A stretch of 64,000 nt of DNA. Source: Hydra vulgaris (Eukaryota > Cnidaria > Hydrozoa > Anthoathecata > Hydridae). Below are positions 12,060 to 24,851 of the stretch, piece after piece (within the stretch, counting starts at the first letter, position 1; every line of letters starts with the position of its first letter). The stretch covers positions 40,598,501-40,662,500 of the forward strand of contig NC_088933.1 in NCBI RefSeq assembly GCF_038396675.1, read 5' to 3'. Made by a program: the position numbers and the translations under genes. The notes below the pieces were generated by a model that had not been told where the DNA came from, ran no database searches, and saw only the letters and a program-made list of their open reading frames with translations.

Positions 12060-15000
12060 TGTATTTATAATTGAATGTTGCGCAAAATTTTATTCGTGTA
12101 AAAAGCAGGCTGTATATAAAGGATTTAGCAAAAACTGTATTGATACAACAATTCAAAGCTAACTCAAAAAAATAATGAAAGAAAGAATGCACTGCATTTA
12201 GTAAGAAAGTTTTTGTTGAATTTAACACAAAATTTACATTTTAAAATGATTTGTTTAACGTTTGCAGCATTGTTCATTTTTAAAACTTTTCGGTTAAGCC
12301 GTGTACCTGATTGTCTTAAAAGTTCTGAAATGCCTGAATGACATTCGCCAATTTTTCCATCATGATGCTGTCGTGTAATTGCATGTAAATCAAAAATTCA
12401 AATCAAATTTGACTAAAAACGAGCTGCAGAAATTAAAGCAAAAATGTACTTAAATGAGTGATTGGGATAAACGAAATATATTTCGTGTCAAAAAAAAATC
12501 TGAAAAAATGCATAAAACCATTATTTTACCCACTATCATATGATACAGGGTGTATGTTTTAAAATTTGTTTCTAATGAACCACCAGAGACATTAAAAAAG
12601 GCCCTAGCGTCCTCGCTCATCAATAGCTTTCCAATAGCAAAAGCCAATTTATATAAAGTACTACCTCCACAACGTCTGAGAGAAATCATCTATTAATAAA
12701 AAAATATCTAAAGATCGTTAGCAAAATGAGTCACACATTTCGGCAAGGATTGTTTATTGATTTTGTCTCACTTTGACTTGTAAAAAGGCAAGTATTTTGT
12801 GACGTCACAAATAATTTTAAAAACTGCCTAAAATAAAGTTATATACTATTTTTGCTGCTTTTAAAAATAAAAAATTGTTTAACAAAAACACACTAAAACT
12901 ACGTGACCTGACAAGGAGAAGAAATTTGATCATTTCTTACACTTTGTAAAAAAGAGGGGAAGGAGTGGTTATAAACAGTTGTTTTGCGTGACGAATGAAC
13001 CTTTATGTATTATTTAAAAAATAACAAATAATAATATAACATTAAAACTCATATTGGTAACTTTCATTTCATAACAATTAAGTTTTTATCAGTTGCAACT
13101 CACCACTCTACTCTTAAAAACATTGATAGTCTTGACTATTTCTTCAATTAAATCCACATCAGATTTTGGCATCTTTTAAAAATGGGTTCTGTAGATGAAG
13201 AACTGCGCTTACTGTTGATTTAGATTGCTGTAGCAATAACTTATATATCTATAAAATACAAAATAAACTTGAGTAACTTATTTTTAACATTACACAACAA
13301 TTGCAAAGCCCCTCTAAATCCAAAATTTAAATATTGAATAGTTTATTGAATCAATTAAACTATATATTTGCAAATCGAATTGAGTCTTAAATCTTCAAAA
13401 AGCTCTAATCTTCTTTTTATATCACTGTATTAGATTGAAGACTTAGAGCAACTATTTACTTTCCCCCCTCTATTATAAGACCTTATTCTATAAATTGCAG
13501 GAAAGTAATCGATTGTTGTCATAAAAAAAGTTATCTTTTACGATAACATTTTACAGAATACATATATAGATTATGTTCAATCTTAATGAATGAAATTATC
13601 TTGATTCTAATACATTTTAAAATTGAATTTCGAATCACTTTTCTGATTCGATTTTAAATTTTGCAGATTTGTGGAGGCTTGACGCACCTTTTGAAAATTT
13701 AAAAAAAAAATGTAATTAAATATTTTGTTAAAAATTAGCCCTGAAAAATTACAAAAATGGAAAAAATAAAACTTTGCTTAACACATTGAAATATACTTTC
13801 TTAAAAATTTAATTTACCCTAACAAGACAAATTTCTGCTATTTTCTTTATCCAAAACACAAGTTTTGGAGCCATTTTCTATCTAGGTAGATAAGTTATAC
13901 ATACAAAAATTTAAAAAAATTAAACATATAGTGAGTTTTATTTTAACTTGTCAAGAAACATATTTATAGCATATTTTTCAACAAAAATTATGTTTTATAA
14001 CACGTAGTTCTGATTCCTATTAAATTTTTTACACACGCACACGGATTTTATCTAGAACAAAAGCAATATTAAGACTTTTTTTTACCAATATACTTAACGA
14101 TAGATTTGTATCTTTAGAAAAGTCAATGTTGTTTTCAGCAACTGAAAAACTTGCTATTTCACTGTGTAAATGGGGAGTTTACAACGATTTTGTATCTCGT
14201 ATGATAACGTAATCAGTTATTTATATATGATCTGCTTTCTTTAACCAAAGTGCTTAAGTATATTTGACGATGTTGCAAATTGGAAAAATAGAAGTATCTT
14301 TAACTGATTTTCTTTTGCTTCCGTATGCTTCCGTATGTGACAGCTGTACCTTTTTTCATATAATATAACATTAGGATTAACATAGACTCATAGTCTTCAG
14401 ACGTTTCCAATAACACTTTGTGATGGCATGTATATCTAAGAAATTAAATTAAATTATTATGATTCGTATGCGATTTCAAAGCATTTGACTCTACAAAATT
14501 GTTTGTGCACACACATCAGAACAATTCAATGAAGTTAAGGTTATTTATAAACTATTTGAATTACTACATTTCGAATTCGAACCATTTCATTTTTTGTGTG
14601 TCGCTTTTCTTTTTTTAAAACTATTAAAAACTCTTACTACCACAATCACAAAATCTGAAAACATCATTTTGAAGTGTTTATATTGGTTTGAACAATAGCG
14701 TTGAATAAATTTTTTTTAAATGTTTTTGTTTTCAATACAGAGCCTTGTTCTAAACTATTTAATTAAATATATCAGTTAAAATACAACATTTCCATCAAGC
14801 TTCAAACAAAGTTAGAAGTAGAATGAACCTATAATTAATAAGAACTCTCAACGACAGATCTATAGTGATGATACGTATGATAATGATTTCATCTACATAT
14901 CACACTTTTTTTTATTTTTAATGCAATCTGGAAAAGGCAGAAAGTTATTACATTTTAATAAATTTTTATTCTGGGTTTTCGTCAGAAATATTTAAATTTT

Positions 15001-15330
15001 ATAAATTAATATTTTTTGCGCAAATGCAACAATAAAAAAGTCGTTTTAAATTAAAATGTTAAAAAAACGTTTTTTCCCCTTTATTTATTTTTTATTACAA
15101 ATAACATGGATATAAGATAAATCTACTAAATATATATACAAGTATAATTTTTTCTAAGTGAAAGATAAAATAGTTTGTTTTCACAAAATTGCGTTTAAAG
15201 GCATTGTTAAACGTTTTAAAATAAAATTTCCTCATTTTTTTTATCCAAACACTTGTGATTACACAAAAATTGCAAAGTTGCATGTATTAAACTCTGCAAT
15301 TTTTGCTAAATTCTGCGGATGCAGCGTATA
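12055..15330. other. 3.3 kb AT-rich stretch, nothing recognised
   Basis: Both strands were read. A 79-codon minus ORF (12689-12450) shows no family motif. No TIR pair, tandem repeat or RNA gene stands out. It may be old degraded repeat or plain intergenic DNA. Confidence 0.4.
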
Positions 15331-15438
15331 ACGCGTGAACACAAAATAAATGTGAAAGTAGAAAAACAACTAAAAAAAAGTACTCTTTAATTTTTATCTC
15401 GAACCAAGTAATAGTTTTAGTACAATAATATAAAATGA

Positions 15439-16429
15439 TCAAACATTAAAAATAAAATTTCGAACTATTGCTTTATTGGTACGCGTAAACTTGCGCACAG
15501 AATAAGAATCAAAACTATTTGATGCTTTTTTAAATGATATTTTAACATCTTTAATGTTTCTGCAAAGTTTTTTTGTTTTTTTCATTTTTCTCTTAATTAT
15601 AGGCCAGTACTTTTCAATAACTCTCAATTCTGGGCAGTTTAGAGGATTTTCTGTTTTTGGCACAAATTTCATATTATTCTTTTTATACCATTCCATTGCT
15701 AGTTTACAATAATGAATTGAATCTAAATCAGGCCAGAACACAGGTCTGTTATTGTATGAATTATGTGTTAACTGAGAAATTTCAGGTGCTGATTTTTTGC
15801 CACAACTGCAAATAGCTTACCAAATCAAAAAGCGTTTTTAGCGAACTTGTCATGTTTTGTGTATTTAAATTTCTTATCTGCTAAACAGCACCAGGAATTT
15901 GACGATGATCGTACTTAAATTTCTTATCTGCTAAACAGCACCAGGAATTCGACGTACTTGATATAAGTTTCATCGTCTTCAATAATACAGAATTTTTTCA
16001 GAAATAAAATTGTCATACAATTTTCTGCCGCGGGCTCCTGCTTTTTATTGTTGAGTTTTAGAACGGTTAGGCCCTTTTGTGCTTTGAAAGAATGAAAACC
16101 ATGTTTGTTTCTAACTTTTGCAACAAAACTATGAGAAAATCCATATATTTTTTCGCGTTCTTTAGTTAAAGGCTTGGGTTATTCTTAAAACTGATAATCA
16201 GTTTTCGAACTAGTTTCATATCTTTAAAACCTTCCTTTCCTCCACCACCAGATTTGCGTTTGATCGATTTTGTTTGAGAAAAACGTTGAGTAACACGACT
16301 AACGGTGCATGGATGTATTTGCAATGATTTTGCTATCGAATTGTAGCTACTAATAGAATTTTGTAAATATTTTTGCATAATTTTTTCTCTTACGTCTTCT
16401 TCTTTTGTCATTTTCAAAACTAATTTCAA
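15439..16429 (-). pseudogene. Tc1/mariner-type transposase remnant
   Basis: The N-terminal HTH is at 16429-16166: KYLQNSISSYNSIAKSLQIH, then TVSRVTQRFSQTKSIKRKSG. The centre holds FCIIEDDETYIK near 15970, the first catalytic Asp region. The C-terminus at 15741-15439 has FWPDLDSIHYCK and NCPELRVIEKYWPIIKRK with the final Glu of the DDE triad. The middle is broken by frameshifts and a 50-bp tandem duplication. TIRs were not found. Confidence 0.75.
15864..15963. repeat. 50-bp tandem duplication inside the transposase
   Basis: The segment with ATTTCTTATCTGCTAAACAG occurs at 15864-15900 and again at 15914-15950, 50 bp apart and nearly identical. It duplicates the start of the catalytic region and shifts the frame. 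Confidence 0.9.
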
Positions 16430-16717
16430 GTTAAATCCAATAGATATATATTTTTTTTATGCAGTAAAAGTTGTTTTGTCAAAGTTATTGCAGAAAAGGT
16501 ATTGAGTTTATAAAAACAGAAGTAGCAACTACGTTGTCAAAAACTTAAAGCCTTTTTTGATCATTGCCAGGCATGTTAATGGGATATTCGGCTGAAATTG
16601 AATTGCTTACACTTCCAAATTGAACTAATACGCTAATTTTAAAACTAGAGGGTTTCCTGAAAAAAAAAAGAAAAAAAGGCCATTATTAGATATTAAAAAT
16701 TTTGATAAATTGTACAA

Positions 16718-17327
16718 TAGGGTGGAGCGATTTTCATAGCAAAAAAAAAAGAGTTCAAAAACCAATATTACTGAGACACGAATCAATGCCTATTAATTAT
16801 AAGATAAAAGTAAAAAAAATTTATCTTGAGAGTCCTCTTTGGAATTTAAACTCTTGACAGGTCCTAAAATTTTTGAATTTTTTTTTTTTTTCTAGACCAT
16901 ATCAACCTTGGACTCAAAAAAAGCAGAAAAAAATGCTTGTTTCATAAGTAATAATTTTATTAAAGACATTTTTAAGTGAAAAAAACATTTGCAAAAATAT
17001 ACCTCAAAACCCTTGTTTTGTTGAGGACGGGGGTTTTTAATGAAAAAAACAACTCTACTTTTTTAATTTTATTTTTTTATAAAAACAAGTATTATTTTCA
17101 AGATCAGCATATTATTTTGCTTCTTTTAAGTATCAAGTTGATATAGTTTAGAAAAAAAAAAATTAAACAATATTAGGACCCATCAAAAATTTAGAATCCA
17201 AAGAGGAACCTCAAGAACTCATCTAAACTAAAAAAAAAAAAGAGTAATGTTCTTTTTTCACCAAAAGATATTGATTTAATGCTCAGGCAAATCAAATTTC
17301 AAAAATTTTCAAAATCGTTCCACCCTA
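16718..17327. mobile_element. Fold-back MITE with TAGGGTGG ends
   Basis: Ends TAGGGTGGAGCGATTTT and AAAATCGTTCCACCCTA. The flanks TTGTACAA (left) and TTGTACAT (right) look like an 8-bp TSD with one mismatch. The interior is a long imperfect inverted repeat: 16825-16920 pairs with 17130-17225 (shared CCTCTTTGGA, GGGTCCTAA-like and CTATATCAAC motifs). No coding capacity. The ends resemble those of the element at 20934-23852, its possible source of transposase. Confidence 0.85.
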
Positions 17328-18960
17328 TTGTACATCCAACTAAAAAAGATAAACATGCGATTTCGTTTAAAGTTTATTTTCAATATGTAAATTAATCAGA
17401 AATCAAAGAAAAACAAAAACAAATAATAAAAGTGCAATAGATTAAGCATAGAAGATATGTTATCAAAGGTTTATTACATTTACAGTGACAGTTTTATAAA
17501 GTGGGTGCATCCTTTGTGTAACTACCACATTACATAATAAGTTGAGAAATAAAAAAATGCATCGGCTTTAATATAAAAAAATTTCACATTTAGGGTTGTT
17601 TGTAAAAAACCTATAAAAATCACAAAAGTTTGTAGTTTGCATGGGTTTATATAATGCTGTTTGCTTATATAAATACGACATTTTAGATGAGTTGAAGCAA
17701 TTTTTCACAACCAGATGCCAATCCAGCAATAACCTGTTTTGCCAATCAGGACTAAGTAATTGTCATATTACTCCTTACCTTAACTCCAATTAAATTAAGT
17801 GTTGTTTTTTTATGTGTTGTTTTTTGCTACTTTGTTTGTGATGAATCAATGTTTTCTTTAACGTTTCAATCCAATATCAATTAATGGTCAAAAAACTAAA
17901 TTCCAGTCACGTAAGTTTACTAAGTTATATCCATCTATCAACAGTGTTTTTGCTGATATAAAAAAAAGTTGAAAAGATTATGACTTATAAGTATTTTTAA
18001 AATCACCAAAATTACACCAAGAAGAAATGTGGTGTCACAAAACTTTAGATATTTATAAAAGATTTGTTAGTGTATTAAATCATATCAATAATTGTATCAA
18101 CCATAACAAAGAAATTAAAAGAAAAACCTGTCAGTGTTGTTGTGCCTTCAGCTACTTTAATTAATGTATCAGTCATTACATCGACATTATGAAGACGTAA
18201 TGTCTTCATAATGTCAAATTATGAAGACATACGTTTTGATAATCTGACAGATCTAAATCAGAACTAATAAAAAAGTTACAGAATAATGGATAAAAAATTT
18301 TACTAATTTACTTTAGTGATTTTGAATAATAATTAAAATTCATCAATTAACCTTGTGATGAACTCAAATAAATAAAACTAATCATTTAAAAGATATTTAA
18401 AAAATAACTTGGATTGGTCGTAACGTTTAAATGAAAAAAAATTTTTGATAAAATTTAACATCTATCGATGAACTTTGATATAGTTTAAAACAACTCAAAA
18501 ATAAAAATTTGAATGATTTATTTTAGGAATCATACACTAAAAAAGTTAGGGGTTCAATAGGGTTAGCCATATTACTTTATTGCTGTAAAAAAAATTTCTG
18601 GTCTAGGTGGTTAGAATATTATTTATATTTTGCATGTCATATATCATCATATCATATATCAAAAAATTGTCATACAAATTTTCATATGAAGTTAATATTG
18701 TTTTTAGGAGGTTAATATTGTATTTTTTTTACATTGTTTGTTCTTGCTAATTGTTCGAAAGAGGTTAATATTGTATTTTTTCCCAACTACCCGCAAATTG
18801 AAAGCTACTTTCAAAGAATTTGTAGTTGTAAGCAATAACTGCGTTTATAACTTGCATAAACTGTTGTAATGTTAATATTAAAAATTTTGTAATAATAAGT
18901 ATTTAGTTACTATTATATTAATTAATTAATATTGTTATACTATTTTTTTCAAACGTAAAG
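17328..18960. other. AT-rich stretch, nothing coding recognised
   Basis: No transposon motif or ORF of note. It contains the short perfect hairpin at 18183-18215. Confidence 0.4.
18183..18215. repeat. 33-bp hairpin
   Basis: Arms GACATTATGAAGAC and GTCTTCATAATGTC, 14 bp perfect, loop GTAAT. A third partial copy of the arm (TTATGAAGACAT) follows at 18219. Confidence 0.85.
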
Positions 18961-19059
18961 TTTATATATCATACCGAGGACTTAATCTTTCATGTTTGCA
19001 CTATGTGTATCTTCAAAGGAATCGTAGTCCCTAGATTTCTGTAGCTCGTGGAGAACTGC

Positions 19060-20387
19060 TCATATATCTTTGATATAAGTAAAGGTTAATGATAAACAAC
19101 TCAAAGTTGTTTTGGAGTGCAACTTATTGCAAGCAGTGCTTTCCAAACTATTCTGCCTCGGTAAGATACTCTGTAGATGTTTATTGTAAACATATATCGG
19201 TTGACAAACTGTAACTCACACTCCTTGCTTTCAAAAAGTTTTTATCAATTTCTTTTAAAAATTTGTCTACAACTCCTAACAGTATTTGTAGACCGGGAAT
19301 AATTATAAGCTTTATTGTTTTTTTATTTTTGTTCCCTGTTAATAAAGAGGGTTGAACAACATTTGTGTACATTTTTTTATTTTTGAATTTTGCACCATCA
19401 AATATCCATTAGTCGTATAATCTGCACAAAGGTTCTAAAGAGTAATGATCAGCTTTTTGAAGTTGAGAGATGAGGTCATGCAAAACAGACAAGTGTGCTT
19501 TGATGTTACAGTTTCTTTTCCAACCATTCAAAGCAATAACTTTAGATCTTCAGATACTTTGCAATCTAAGGAAGAAATTTTCAATTTATCCAAAATTATA
19601 AGCAGTTTAAGGTATTTTTTGTTTAATATAGGCGAATTTATCAGTATAACAGTTTTGCGTACACTTGAATCTTTAAGATCTTTAAACGCATATCCGTCAC
19701 ACTTTCTCGGTTTATTTGGGATTTTATTATTTTCTAACTCTGGTTTTAAAGTGTTTAATAGAGAAACTTTAAGGTATCTCTGCCATCTACATCTAATTTG
19801 TTATAAGTATTAATGTTTCATTGATGTCTGTCATGAAGCACCACTGCTACAAGCTCTTCAACTTCATTACAATATGTCATCGGTGTATCTTTTTCTTCCA
19901 ACTATACATGCATAAAAAATCAAAATGAATGGTTCAGGTTGCATTCTAGTTATCTAAATAAATTGTAGGTAATTCTTTATTTTTATTTACTTCTAATAAC
20001 AATGGAAATTTATCACAATTGAATAATTTTCCAATCAGCTTGTTGTTTTTTCTTTGTTGTAAATATGTAAACCAAACTCCACACTTTTCAAAGTGTGCAA
20101 CTTCAATTATAGTGTGATTGCTTAGAAGTCATATCAAATAAAAATTTATAATTATGTAGTTTTATTTGAAGTTTATTAAATTTATCCATACAATAGAAAG
20201 TTCTCTTAACCTTAGTCTTTCCGACAGAGACAACAAGTTGCTTTGAACCAAAATAGTGAAGTAGACCCAGCAAGCTCTTTTTACATTTTGAGCAAAGCAT
20301 GCAAAGAAGGCTTGAGTTATTTACTGAATAATTATTTTCAGAATACAGTTTTGATAAAGTTTGAGTAGTCTTTCTTTTTATTAACAT
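19060..20387 (-). pseudogene. Unassigned repeat-encoded protein, heavily decayed
   Basis: Colinear minus-strand blocks: 20387-20103 (LLCMLCSKCKKSLLGLLHYF, a CxxC-type zinc-finger-like segment), then a block near 19800 (VDGRDTLKF), near 19700 (CDGYAFKDLKDSSVRKTVIL), near 19570 (VSEDLKLLL, then GKETVTSKHTCLFC), and 19372-19181 (PGLQILLGVVDKFLKEI). I recognise this order from uncharacterised multi-copy proteins of cnidarians and arthropods, probably mobile-element encoded, but cannot name the family. Frames change several times. Confidence 0.55.
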
Positions 20388-21289
20388 TTTTATATATTGA
20401 TTTATAATTATTCATAGGTCGTAAATCCTTGATTTTCCTAAAGCAACAAAAGCAAAATATTTTAACAAAATCAATGAGATCCTTTGCATGATTAGGCATT
20501 TTAAATGATGCTTCAAATATTGATTTGCATTTATAATATTGGCATAATATATAGGCCCCATTAGTTAAATTTCAATTTAATGCACGTTTTTAGTTCATAC
20601 GTCAACGGGTGTAGGGTGTTGTTATTTCATTTGTTAACAGTTTGCGATGGCAAGCCGTTGCTATCTTTTCATAGAGCTCCTTTTAAAATAACATTTAAAA
20701 CAATCTTTTCATATAGCTCCTTTAACATTAACATTTAAAGCCCACATGGCTTTAGTAAGTTTGCAATAAAGTATGTTTTCTAAAAAATACTACGTAAAGA
20801 ACGTTATTATACGTTAAAAACTTCGTTGCAATAAAAAATATCTTTATAATAATCTTTTTAATTTAATAATCTTAAATCCAACATAAAATAAACATGGTCT
20901 AACATATTAAATTTGCATAAGTAATATATATAATAGGGTGGTCCAAAATTATAAATTATTGAAATTCATTTCTTCACAAGGCTGCCTTTGTTCCTATTAA
21001 TATTTGCAATATTGTAGCCAAATTTGAAGCAAATCTGATAATATTTAGGGGTTGCTATAAATTTTGCCTTTTGGAACACTACGATAAAAAATTTACGTTT
21101 TCACTATTATTTAATATCAAATTTAAAAATTAAAGAAACTAACAATTTAAGTCAGGTAAATATGAATGCTTGCAAAGTATCTAATGATTATAGATCATCT
21201 GATCAATCTGATTTTCATTATAGATCAATATTATCAATATGAATATGTTGAAGCATGTATGTTTATTAATCAAGAATTTTGTCATCTTT

Positions 21290-23510
21290 CGCTAACATGG
21301 CTGCCTTGGATGAAGAAAGCTATAGCTGGCATTGACGTTGAGCAAAACAAAGTAGAAACTGATTTTGTTCTTCATCCTTTGTAATCGATTCGTTGTACTG
21401 TCGAATTAATGCATTCCACGTTCCGTGCTGTCATTAACAACTTTCATTCTTTGGGCTCTCTCTGCCAACTTCTGATATGATTCATTGTCTTCCCAATATT
21501 TAGGATCTTTTGAAATGAAGTTTTTAGCCTCTTCTCTACCTACACTGCTCAACAACTCGAATAAACTATAGGTTCTCATAGTCACAAATGTCTCTAGTCT
21601 GTTGAACTCAGTGTTCTTGGAATCTACTCTTTTCAGTGCTAGAGTTTTTTTGGGCAGTTGGAGGTTAACTACCAAGGTCCTCTTCACATCCAGATCAACC
21701 CGACTATCAAAAAATGCCAGACCTATAAGATGTTCTGAAAAGAACCAAAGGTGTCGAGAAAATGCAGTAAAAGCTGCCGCGGCGATTGTGCGGTTTGGAT
21801 ACTTTTGGAACTGTTTCAGCATTTAAACATTAAACGAAGCATTTGCAGCCAGAGGAGCTTCGTGCCAAAAACGTCCAGAAATTAATGCCACAAACAATGC
21901 AAGCTCTACTAGATCTTTTTTCTCTTGAACAGTCAGAATAAGCTGATCTTGAAGTAGTACCATTTTTAGAGCACAGATAGCCTTTGACATCCATCGAGCA
22001 TGATGGATTGCTCCTGGAGCGCGAAATGTTATCTCAGCACCAACAGAGCCTCCCCCAAGGAAGACCAGACATAACAAATATTAGATCAAGATAGTCCTCC
22101 CAAGGTTGCTTTTCGTTGATGGCTTTGGTGTAGAATGCTACCATTTCCTTTCGAAGGACTTCCATATCTCCATTAAAGAGCTCATCTTTAGCTGGAGAGA
22201 ATCTCGCTTGCTATATATTTGGCACTTTTATTAAAACTGAATGAACAAGCCAACCTCAGGTCCCCCTGTTCCACCAAAGAAAGCTGTAAAGACATTGCTC
22301 AGGACAACCTCCAGAACATGGTGGCGGCAACCAATACTTACAAGCTCACGACCAACTGCTTCCTTGATTAGAACACATGCTCCTTTGTGAATACCTTTGT
22401 TAAATGATGTTGTGTCAAAGACTAAACCCTGAAGTTTGTCTCGAATTTTCCAATCATTCCAAGTAAGCTGCTGCTTGTTCCACTCCTGTTCCTCCTCCAA
22501 TTTTTGGAATCGCTAGCGATTTCTCCAAACCATTTCCGGTTACAATCACTGCAACGCGGTCCACAGTTTTTTTTGAACCAGTAATACCTGGAAGCAGTTT
22601 TCCATCCCAGTGTAGAAGCAACAGAAATTCAATGGAAAAGTTGTCTTTGTCATTCTGAGTAATGTGTTTACGAGTAGACATTCAAGATCTCCTGATTGTA
22701 CTTCGAAACAGACTTAAGTTTGCAAGAGGATGTCCTAGTGCTTTAACCACTGAAACAATGACAAAGATAGCATTGCGATCTGGAAGGTTAACTCTGTCCA
22801 AAGCTCGAGCAACTTCTGGGCTTGATACAATACTTTTCAGACGCTTTGGTTTTGGTGTAGAAGAAATAGATTGCAATGCAGATTACAGAATCTCAAAACT
22901 CGGGTCATCATCGCTGTTTTGACTGTCTTCTGAGCTGCTGATGTTAGCTGAGACAGGACCACTGGAGTGTTGCTGTTTTGATAACCTTCCATCAAGTGCT
23001 TGATATTGAGCTCTTATTCTGGCTTTCTTTGCCAGTAGGTTCATGTTAACTCCGGCTATGCTAAAGGTCGTAACATTTTGTCGCTGCATTGCAAGAAATT
23101 GCCTATCTTCAGCAATGGTTATTGTCTCCATTGCGGTTTTAGTTGCCAAGTCAAAAAGCTCATAAAATGTGTCCTTAAACATCTGTTCTTAAATTCTACA
23201 GCTTTCTAGGTCTGTAGCTCGATTCTTTTTTAGAAGCTGGTAGGAATCGTATAATTTCCGATGTTTTCTTTCACCAGAATCAATTCTTTGTGTTGGGATT
23301 ATTACCTTATTCAACACAACAATCAGCTCTTGAATTGTATGATGAATGCTCTAATTTATTGTGAGATGGTCTTCCAGATGATGAAAGAAGAGACAACGGA
23401 AGACATCTCCATTTGTTGCCAATCTTGATAATGAGAGATGCTTAGATGTCTTCCCAATAAGCCATACCTCTGCAGAGCTTCTTGTAGTAACTGCCATAAG
23501 TGGTGATGAA
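21290..23510 (-). pseudogene. Transposase of the TAGGGTGGTCC element
   Basis: The protein enters at a likely 3' splice site (TATAAACAG, 23511 side) and runs to about 21290. Blocks: VFRCLFFHHLEDHLTIN, IPTQRIDSGERKHRKLYDSY, AARxLDRVNLPDR-like, LHWDGKLLPGITG, LVFDTTSFNKGIHKGACVLI (core Asp), CRHHVLEVVL, APGAIHHARWMSKAI, WFFSEHLIGLAFFDSRVD, NDSTERGM. This block order belongs to a widespread, poorly characterised invertebrate transposase-like family. Lesions: at least three stops (near 23192, 22880 and 22682), a frameshift near 22500 in an A-run, two compensating shifts between 22230 and 22070, and one after the ERGM motif. A first exon may lie at 23520-23850. Confidence 0.75.
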
Positions 23511-23588
23511 TCTGTTTATATAAGAATATTAAGTATAAGAAAATGAAAATATTTGTTACCGGAAATAATATAAGTGAATTCATATAGC

Positions 23589-23639
23589 ATCTATCTCAAC
23601 TCTGGTAAATAAAGTTTATTTACCAGAGTTGAGATAGAT
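23589..23639. repeat. 51-bp perfect palindrome in the transposase leader
   Basis: Two perfect 25-bp arms around one G at 23614. The outer arm begins ATCTATCTCAACTCTGG. It lies between the TIR and the coding exon. Confidence 0.95.
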
Positions 23640-23869
23640 CTTCAATTATGCAAAAATTACACAAAAATTTGTATAAATTCCTAAAAATTGAGTATTGTCA
23701 AAAAAATGATGAAATCATAGCGACCTCTAAACCTAATCAGTTGGTCTAATTTTTTGTAGGGTTATTCTCTATGCATTGTCGAACAAAATTAGGCTTGTGG
23801 AGAGAATATAGACATATTTTGAATTTTCACCATACAAATCTGGACCACCCTAATATATAAGATATAGAA

Positions 23870-24118
23870 GTATATAAGCATATAAATATATGCACATACA
23901 CACACATACATGCATACATACATACATACATACATACATATAAACATACATACGTAATTATATATATATATATACATACATGCATACATACATACATATA
24001 TACATACATACATATATACATACATACATACATACATATATACATACATACGTAATTATATATATATATATATACATACATGCATATATACATACATACG
24101 TAATTATATATATATATA

Positions 24119-24188
<70 letters not shown>

Positions 24189-24204
24189 TATATATATATA
24201 TAAA

Positions 24205-24251
<47 letters not shown>

Positions 24252-24285
24252 GTATATATATATATATACATATATATGTTTGAAG
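23870..24285. repeat. Compound (CATA)n / (TA)n microsatellite
   Basis: CATACATA and ACGTAATTATATA units pass into a pure TA run. It begins just after the TSD of the preceding transposon. Tyr/Ile/Met-rich frames here are artefacts. Confidence 0.95.
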
Positions 24286-24581
24286 GGCTTCTCATATGAT
24301 TTCCTTTATTTTTATTTTTTTTTTGTTTTCAATAGCTAATATAATATTTATAAGATAATGGGTTCGATAAAAATAACTCAGTTTTGCACAACAATATTTT
24401 TGTCTTATTAGCGTGTGGAGATTTCCGCTAAATAAAGATTGTAGTATTTTTTAAAACCATTATGAAAGTAATTATAATGTTACATTTATTTTAATTAAAT
24501 CAGTATTCAAAATCAGACTCTTCTTCACTTGAAGATGACAAATCATCTGATCCTAAGTTTCCTCCGAGAGACGTAATCAAT

Positions 24582-24800
24582 GTTGCTGGATAGCTCAGTT
24601 AGTTAGAGCGTCAAGTGAAAAGTTCAAACCCTACTGTTGAACGATATTAGCACCGCCAACTCAGCGCTTTAGTAGTACTTCGGTACACTAAAATGTTGGC
24701 TTATAACGGACACTACTTTGGATTAGCCCTAATGCCTATTTGTGGCTGTTCCTATGCTAAGACAACAATATCTTTAGATATAAGAATATTGTATAGAAAA
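24582..24800 (+). mobile_element. tRNA-derived SINE
   Basis: The head resembles a tRNA: TAGCTCAGTTAGTTAGAGCG is an internal pol III A box region and AGTTCAAACCC fits a B box 20 bp later. There is no folded anticodon or acceptor arm, so it is not a working tRNA. The body (CACCGCCAACTCAGCGCTTT and onward) is non-tRNA. AT-rich sequence with AATAAATAAATAAAATAA follows at 24820-24840, a plausible tail. Confidence 0.7.
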
Positions 24801-24851
24801 ATATAGCATGAAAATTCAAATAAATAAATAAATAAAATAATATGATTATGA

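Larger units (their letters stand above)
20934..23852 (-). mobile_element. Complete DNA transposon with TAGGGTGGTCC ends, 8-bp TSD
   Basis: TIR TAGGGTGGTCCA at 20934 and its mirror TGGACCACCCTA ending at 23852. The target duplication ATATATAA is perfect (20926-20933 and 23853-23860). Length 2,919 bp. It carries one minus-strand gene. The 8-bp TSD and the SxERG motif near the protein C-terminus hint at a divergent hAT relative; that placement is inference. Confidence 0.9.

Noticed and set aside
12450..12689. 79-codon minus ORF (MISLRRCGGSTLYKLAF)
   Set aside because: No family motif, no conserved context; could be chance in a 3-kb unannotated stretch.
24588..24660. Genuine tRNA gene
   Set aside because: Only A and B boxes are preserved; acceptor, D and anticodon stems do not close. 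A SINE fits better.
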